DNA of 64,000 bases from Strigops habroptila (lineage: Eukaryota; Chordata; Aves; Psittaciformes; Psittacidae): NCBI RefSeq assembly GCF_004027225.2, contig NC_044288.2, positions 17,556,744 to 17,620,743 of the forward strand, written 5' to 3'. Every line of letters begins with the position of its first letter. The first letter of the stretch is position 1. Position numbers and translations under genes: made by a program. Under the pieces are notes generated by a model. The model made no database searches, was not told where the DNA came from, and saw only the letters and a program-made list of their open reading frames with translations. This document shows positions 58,624 through 64,000 of this stretch, piece after piece.

Positions 58624-61597
58624 AAAAACCCACCCCGAAACCTAAACCCCATCAGATTTCAAAAACAGGAGGAAGATTTTATTTTTTTTTAATATGATAT
58701 TATAACCAAGGAAATGATCATAGTAAGGTCTAAACCTTAAAATCTACAATTTTCATAAAACTTCCAGCTTGACTTTCAAGCCAGTGCCAACTTTCAAGCA
58801 CTTCTTATGAAGTGCCAAATACCTTTATCAAACTTCTATTTTAAACCAGATTTTAATTAGGCTTCGCAAACCACACAGCATGGACACGCAAGTCATGGAA
58901 ATCTAAACCGGTTCCCTTATTTATACCATGCTGTCAGTCTACTGGTCGGACAGAAGCTTCTATTTATTCCCAATTAATTCCTGCTAATGCGGAAGGGACT
59001 TCAAACCTTTGTCCTTCAGAAAGGTCTTTGTCACTTTCATTAGTTAAAAAATAAAACCCAGCATGGCAAGGATGGTCAATGGCTTGATGCCTCTGCTGCA
59101 GATTTCTCTTATCAGTTAATACTCCCATCAAACACAGAACAATTCTTTCTTTGCTCAGGTAAACTACTGGCTGCAAAGCACTGTATGGGGGTCTCTGAGT
59201 TGTTATTCACGCTTCTAAAAAGTACTATCACCAAACATTGATATCTCTACAAAAAGCCTTGCCTGCTAAAACAACCACCCAATATATTTCCCATAGAAAA
59301 TCTGACTTGTCATTTACGTTGCCAACAACACAAATCAACGAAGTTTCTAAAACAGACACTTCTTACCATGAAAACATACATGCAATAACAATAATTAACC
59401 CTCCCCACAAGTCTTGCTTAGAAGCACTTGGTTAAGCGACCTTAGGCCTTTTTATCAACGTCTTTAAAACATTCTGTAGTGTTCGAAACGTGTCAGAATC
59501 TGACTGTGTTTTGCAGGTTACATGTTGTGTGACTTCAACAAGTTACCCTCGAATGGCAACAACATAAAGCTTATGCTTACTTTAAATGAGAAGTTAATAT
59601 TTCAGCTGGCATAGCTGATGATTGAAACTGTTGTGTAGAGGCTTGGAAAATGGCATGTGTTTATACTGGAGCGTGACACAGTGAATTCTGGTCATTAAAT
59701 TATCTTTGATATCTGATCAGTGACACCAGATGATGCCCTGAGCAGCACTGTGGGCTGGGCTGGCCACGCTGCACGTTACAGGCATGAGATTAGGGCATGC
59801 CGGCAATGCCACGGGCATCGTTACGGGAAATAATGCCCAAGCCGTGGGCCTTCAGGATGGAGGGGAAATAAAGTTCAGGCTTGGGTCCTTGGTGACATGA
59901 GGGGCTTTGGGCAAGCCGCCCCGACTCAGACCGTGCCTGAACTTCATCCAGACCCGGAGAGGTGTCAAAGACCCGTGTGGGGAGACACCGGAGGCGGCCC
60001 GGGGAAGCCACCGGTGTTTTATAAGTAAAGTCTGTGTGAACTGGCTCACGGCAGGACCCTCCCCTCAGAGCGGGGGAACGGGACCACCAGTGCGCGGGCT
60101 CTCCCCGGGACCGGCCGCTCTGCAGACCCTGGCGGCGCGACCCTCAGAAACGAGAGACTCCCCGAGGCACAGCGCTCCGCGGGGACGCGGCCGCGGGCAC
60201 CCTCCGCAGCGAGCGGCGCCGCTCCAAGCACCCCCGAACCTCCCGCGGGCAGGTCCCGGCGGGGCGGCCCCCGCCCCTGACCCACTAACACACCTCCCAG
60301 CCAACATGGCCGCCCCGCCAGCCAGCGCGGAGCGCAGCCTAGCCCGGCCACCGCCGCCCCGCCCCGCCCTCCCCACCCGCTCAGTGGCTCGCTCCCCCGC
60401 CACGGGCGCTCCCATTCGCCGCCGCCCCCGCCGCTCACCCGCCCAGCGGCCCTTTCAAGCTAGGGTGAGGCGACATGTAAACAAACCCCCTTCCGCCGCT
60501 CCGGACGGGACCGGCCGCGGGACCCCCCCTCCCCAGCCCCGAGCGCCGCGGCCGCCCGCCTGCGGGGCACTGAGAGCCCGCCTCGGCCTCCACACGCCGG
60601 CGCAGCGGGAAGGGCGCGGAGGGCTCCCCTGCCCCGCGGGAGACAGCCCCCGCCCCGCTGCCCCCCCACCCCCGGAGCGCACCCCCGCTGCCTGGGAAGC
60701 CCCTTCCCAAGCGGACAGGGCTGCCGGGGAACCTCCGTACCCCCCGTCCCAGTCAGTTACATAAAAGTAGTTTTAGAACGGGGGAGTCCTTCCCGCCGCC
60801 CTGCCCCGCCACTCGCACCGGCCCGGGACCCCTCTCCGCCTCCTCCCTACGGACCGGGGCCGTCCCGCTGGAGACCAACGCGCCTCAGGCAGGGAAACCC
60901 CCCGTACCCACCGGCCGCCCCGAGCATTCGAACAGGTCGAAAGCGGAGGAGGCGACTCCGAGCCTGAAAAGCAACAGAGCGCGGAACTGCCGAGCCCTTC
61001 TGCACCCGGCACCGTGTGCCCGGGCAGCCGAGCCGCCCCTCCACCCCGCACAGCCAGAGCGACCGGTCTCCCCAACGCTTTCGTTTCCCTGGCGCTGGTT
61101 GCGAGAGTCACTTTCCTTGTGGAGGCAGGGGCCGCTCCTTACAGGCGGAGAGTGGAAGGGAGGCCGACAGCTCCCCGCTAAACCCACGCTCCGTCCCCTG
61201 CGCGGCCTGACTCGTCCCACCCGCAGCCCCTCACCGCGCCCTTAAGGCACATCAGCGCTGTCCCCCCAGGCGCGACACCTCAGCTGTGCGAGCCGGACAA
61301 CCCCCGCGCACCACTGCTCTCCCGCAGCACCAGCTGCCACACCCCCCAGCGCAGCCGAGCGATGGGAACCGGGCACCATCCCCGACCCCTGCCCCTCGAC
61401 GCCCCGCAGCCGTGCTGACACGCCCCTTCCCGCGCCCCGCAGCCCCCTGCCCGGCGCGCACACGCTAACACCGCCTCCTCCCCACCGGGACACCGCCCCC
61501 CCGCCCCCCGCCAGCGGGCCAGCAGCCGCGTCCCCTGGGGCGCCCCGCAGCCCCCGCTCCCGCCAGGCCTTGCCTGCCCGCCTCGCCCCGCACTCAC

Positions 61598-61720
61598 CGG
61601 GCGGCCGGGGCTCAGCAGGGGGCGCCGCCCCGCGCGCTCGGGCCCGGACCCTCCATGCGGCTGCGGGTTTGTTTTGTTTATGTCCCTTCCTGACGGGTTC
61701 CCGGAAATCGCGTGACTCGC
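61598..61720 (-). other. CREBRF: Probable non-coding first exon of CREBRF
   Basis: A strong minus-strand donor, CCCG|GTGAGTG, ends at 61598 inside the CpG island, 9.5 kb upstream of the start-codon exon. It lies downstream of the CCAAT and E-box words in the right order for a promoter. The 5' limit is a guess. The exon would contain a 14-codon upstream ORF at 61656-61612. Other donor-like sites in the island (for example near 60437) make alternative first exons possible. Confidence 0.45.
61612..61656 (-). promoter_or_regulatory. CREBRF: Upstream ORF in the probable CREBRF first exon
   Basis: MEGPGPSARGGAPC then TGA, wholly inside the inferred exon 1. The ATG has C at -3 and G at +4, a weak to moderate context. 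Confidence 0.35.
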
Positions 61721-61839
61721 CCCCCTCACGTGGGGAGGGAGGGCGGGGCGGGAGGAGGCCGACACAGCCAATCGCCGCCCGCCGCCGCGATGCGGGGGGG
61801 GGGGGGGAAGGAGGACGGGGGGGGGAAGGCCACCCCCTC

Positions 61840-61849
61840 GTCACGTGAC
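61840..61849. promoter_or_regulatory. CREBRF: CLEAR-type E-box palindrome GTCACGTGAC
   Basis: A perfect ten-base palindrome with a CACGTG core, the exact CLEAR motif recognised by TFEB and TFE3 and also bindable by USF and MYC-MAX. It lies about 250 bases upstream of the inferred CREBRF exon 1 donor. A second CACGTG is at 61727-61732. Confidence 0.6.
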
Positions 61850-61999
61850 GGCGGAGCGGCGCGCGGGGGGGCAGTTAAGGAAGGGTCCCCGCGGCGGGGT
61901 CTGTCCCCCTCATCCGGCCGCAGCCTTGTCCCGACACCCGTACAGCGAGGGGGGCCCGGCCTCCAGCGCCCCGGCCGTGCTCGTGTTTAACTCCTGCGA

Positions 62000-64000
62000 T
62001 AACACGATTTCGTTCCTCTGCCCCCAAACCCCACCGTGGCTGGCAAGACAAAATGAAAAGACAAGGGGTTTTTTTGCCCCAGAGAGTTGGTAAGATGTGG
62101 TTCCCAAAACAGCAGCATCCCACCTCTGACAACTAACTTAAAGCCTTTGCGCAAGCAAAACACTTCCACAATTTACAGCAGAGGAAAATCAAACTTCCAG
62201 GCACTCTGCAGAGTAATTTCCCACGAGGGGCGCAGGTGCAGATATTTGTTTCCTAAACAATATTAATGTAAGAAGTTAAAATCATTTGAAACATCCCCGA
62301 CCTGAGCACTTGCTGTACCTGCTGCTGATATTTACAAGCTCAAGTCTTCGTGACTCGATGATGGAGTCAGTTTCTTCAATCTTCCTTCCCCCAAAGTATC
62401 AACACACAGACGAGATCAGGCTGATCGGGGCAAACCTGGCTTTTTATCTATGCCAAGCACCAGCAAATTTCCTTCACATGTACTTTAACACTTTGTGTTC
62501 TGTTGTTGCAAGAACAAGAGGAAACTGTTACAGGCTTCAGTACCTGCAGTGTTTGTTAAACACCAGTGTGTCTGCTATGATTTCCTGCAGTCGTGCAAAA
62601 AAAGAAGTTACCTGGAGCAGACACGGAGCAGCCCATCCTGTAATCACGATGCAGACAGTAGGTCACGCAACATCAGGACAACAAACGCCACATTTTTTCA
62701 ACTTCTTCGATCATGCTACTACCTGGTATCTGCTCTATAGAAAATATTAACCACGTAGATGGAGGAAAGCATCTCGATCTGGAAAACACCTAAATAAAGA
62801 CTGAACTATGGCTTGTTGGCCCAAGCTTTGAATAGCTCTTTACATTAAATTCGCCCACACTGACGTGCACATCAACTCTGTTTTGCTTCTGTATCTTCTG
62901 CAAGTGACAGCTTAGAACCTAAAACAGAAAGCTTGTTACGAGAAGTGGTAACAGCAATACTGCTGTTTGTCACTGGACAATTTCTTTTCTGGTGTCTCAC
63001 TTTGGGGTAAGTGTCAGGCAGATCAACATATTTTAAAAACTGTTACATACCCAAAATTGTTAACGATGTCTTGAAGCATTTCTTCCCCCCTCCTCAAGAA
63101 TTCAACATATATGATTCTCCACAGGCTTCAGAAACACCAACCAACCAACCACCACCTAAGCTTTTATAAGATCATTTGGTTTCCAATTTTCTTCGGAATT
63201 ATTTGCCACAGACTATAGAGCAACTTCTCACATGTTAAAGTACATCTCTCAGTAGTAGGTAACTTGAGGAAAGCCCCACTATTGCAGGCCCAGCAGTCAC
63301 TCTGCTGATTTGTAACATAACGGACATGTCCGTACTTCTTTTGCAATTCACGCTGTCCAGTTTTCAACCACTGCAAGTTACATCATTTTGTCAGGATGTT
63401 GGCATTTCCTGTACAGTAACAAGTATCATCCCACTGAACAAGTGAACAGCGCTATCCAAGAGGAAAAAACCCGAGCAATTCCATTACATCTTGTGCACAA
63501 GAACAGAACACAGTAAGGAATAACTGCCGTTTACCTGGCCATGACGTAAGGAGGTAAGAAGTACACATGAAGACTCCTGTGATGCAGCAGTATTTATATC
63601 CTGTGAAGCAATTCCTTAGCACACGACTTACTAGATTCAGTCCCAGCCCCATGGACTCAGCTGGCACCGAGGAGCCTCAGCAATCTTTCGTCTCTGCCCT
63701 ATGTTGCCATGTGGTTTATCACGCCTGCAATTCCATGTGCAGGTGTCAACCAAGCACAAAACAATTACATTTGCTGTTGAATTCAAAGTGCTTGTTGCTG
63801 TATGTATCCTACGAAAAGGCCAGGGAGTAAATCAATCTCCTATCAAAATTACTATCCACGCTTCATCCAAACTAGTCACGTTACCTCTGCTACAGAGTCC
63901 CCCCAGTATCGGACAATGGGAAGTACACGGAGAAGAGGATCTTGAGCTAACTAAGCATTCACTTCTTCCTGTAGACCTTTCAGCAAGTTTAAATTACAAA
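62000..64000. other. Intergenic DNA upstream of CREBRF, no gene found
   Basis: AT-balanced sequence beyond the CpG island. In mammals the next gene is ATP6V0E1; its coding exons were looked for and not recognised here, so it probably lies outside the window. A plus-strand AATAAA at 62793-62798 is the only notable signal. Confidence 0.6.

Larger units (their letters stand above)
52129..61597 (-). other. CREBRF: CREBRF intron 1 (inferred), no other gene found
   Basis: About 9.5 kb between the inferred non-coding first exon and the start-codon exon. It holds a 567-base solo LTR, a CR1 fragment, a C-run at 58611-58623, and, from 59.9 kb on, the CpG island. No conserved coding exon was recognised. 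A minus-strand open frame at 55257-55439 has protein-like composition but no family I can name. Confidence 0.5.
59900..62000. promoter_or_regulatory. CREBRF: CREBRF CpG-island promoter region
   Basis: About 2 kb of very GC-rich, CpG-dense DNA. The likely first exon donor lies at 61598, with a CCAAT word at 61768-61772 and two CACGTG E-boxes (61727-61732 and 61842-61847) on the upstream side. A YY1-like CAACATGGCCGC on the plus strand is at 60302-60313. Long stop-free frames across it are composition effects. Confidence 0.75.

Noticed and set aside
59907-60764. 285-codon plus-strand open frame in the CREBRF CpG island
   Set aside because: It is Pro/Arg/Ala-rich with no domain. The region is stop-poor in all frames because of GC content, and it overlaps promoter DNA of CREBRF.
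61242-61844. 200-codon minus-strand open frame over the CREBRF first exon
   Set aside because: It is a low-complexity Gly/Arg/Pro frame in a CpG island with overlapping frames on both strands; no recognisable protein.
62286-62750. 154-codon plus-strand open frame upstream of CREBRF
   Set aside because: No recognisable domain and not in the expected ATP6V0E1 orientation; likely chance.
62000-64000. ATP6V0E1 coding exons expected from synteny
   Set aside because: No frame on the minus strand resembles the short V-ATPase e-subunit; the gene probably begins beyond the window.
1-64000. CRISPR array, operon, phage or plasmid features
   Set aside because: No regularly spaced repeats or compact prokaryotic gene strings; the genes are spliced vertebrate genes.

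Overview
The window looks like a bird nuclear chromosome segment. It has spliced vertebrate genes with GT-AG introns, three CpG-rich gene starts, truncated copies that resemble the avian CR1 LINE, MIR-like SINE remnants, and one solo LTR of a type I associate with neoavian genomes (that last point is from memory). Three protein-coding genes can be read completely: NKX2-5 (plus strand), BNIP1 (minus) and CREBRF (minus). The order and orientation match the human 5q35 block CREBRF-BNIP1-NKX2-5, so this is conserved vertebrate synteny.

Layout. Bases 1-8900 are a CpG-rich domain around NKX2-5 (two coding exons, 5970-6252 and 6909-7516), with motif-dense sequence upstream that looks like cardiac enhancer DNA. 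Bases 8900-29700 hold no gene I can support: low-GC intergenic DNA with MIR-like and CR1-like remnants and a few GATA/NKX motif clusters. BNIP1 runs right to left from 34490 to 30178 in six coding exons, tail-to-tail with NKX2-5. CREBRF runs right to left in eight coding exons from 51959 to 41246. A long 3' UTR probably reaches about 35.3 kb, and a probable non-coding first exon lies in the CpG island near 61.6 kb. Its introns carry two CR1 fragments and the solo LTR (53268-53834). Bases 62000-64000 are intergenic.

Function. NKX2-5 is the cardiac NK2 homeodomain transcription factor. BNIP1 (Sec20) is an ER-anchored SNARE with a BH3-like segment. CREBRF is a bZIP-like regulator of the stress factor CREB3/Luman and the vertebrate counterpart of fly REPTOR. 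They share a neighbourhood but no known pathway. No operon, CRISPR array, RNA gene or clearly new system was seen. The most interesting signals are regulatory: a GATA/SMAD/TEAD/NKX cluster about 2.3 kb upstream of NKX2-5, a TISU-type start and a duplicated splice donor in BNIP1, and a perfect CLEAR-type palindrome plus two upstream ORFs at CREBRF. All coordinates were read by eye; splice sites were chosen by GT-AG signals, reading phase and remembered family sequences.
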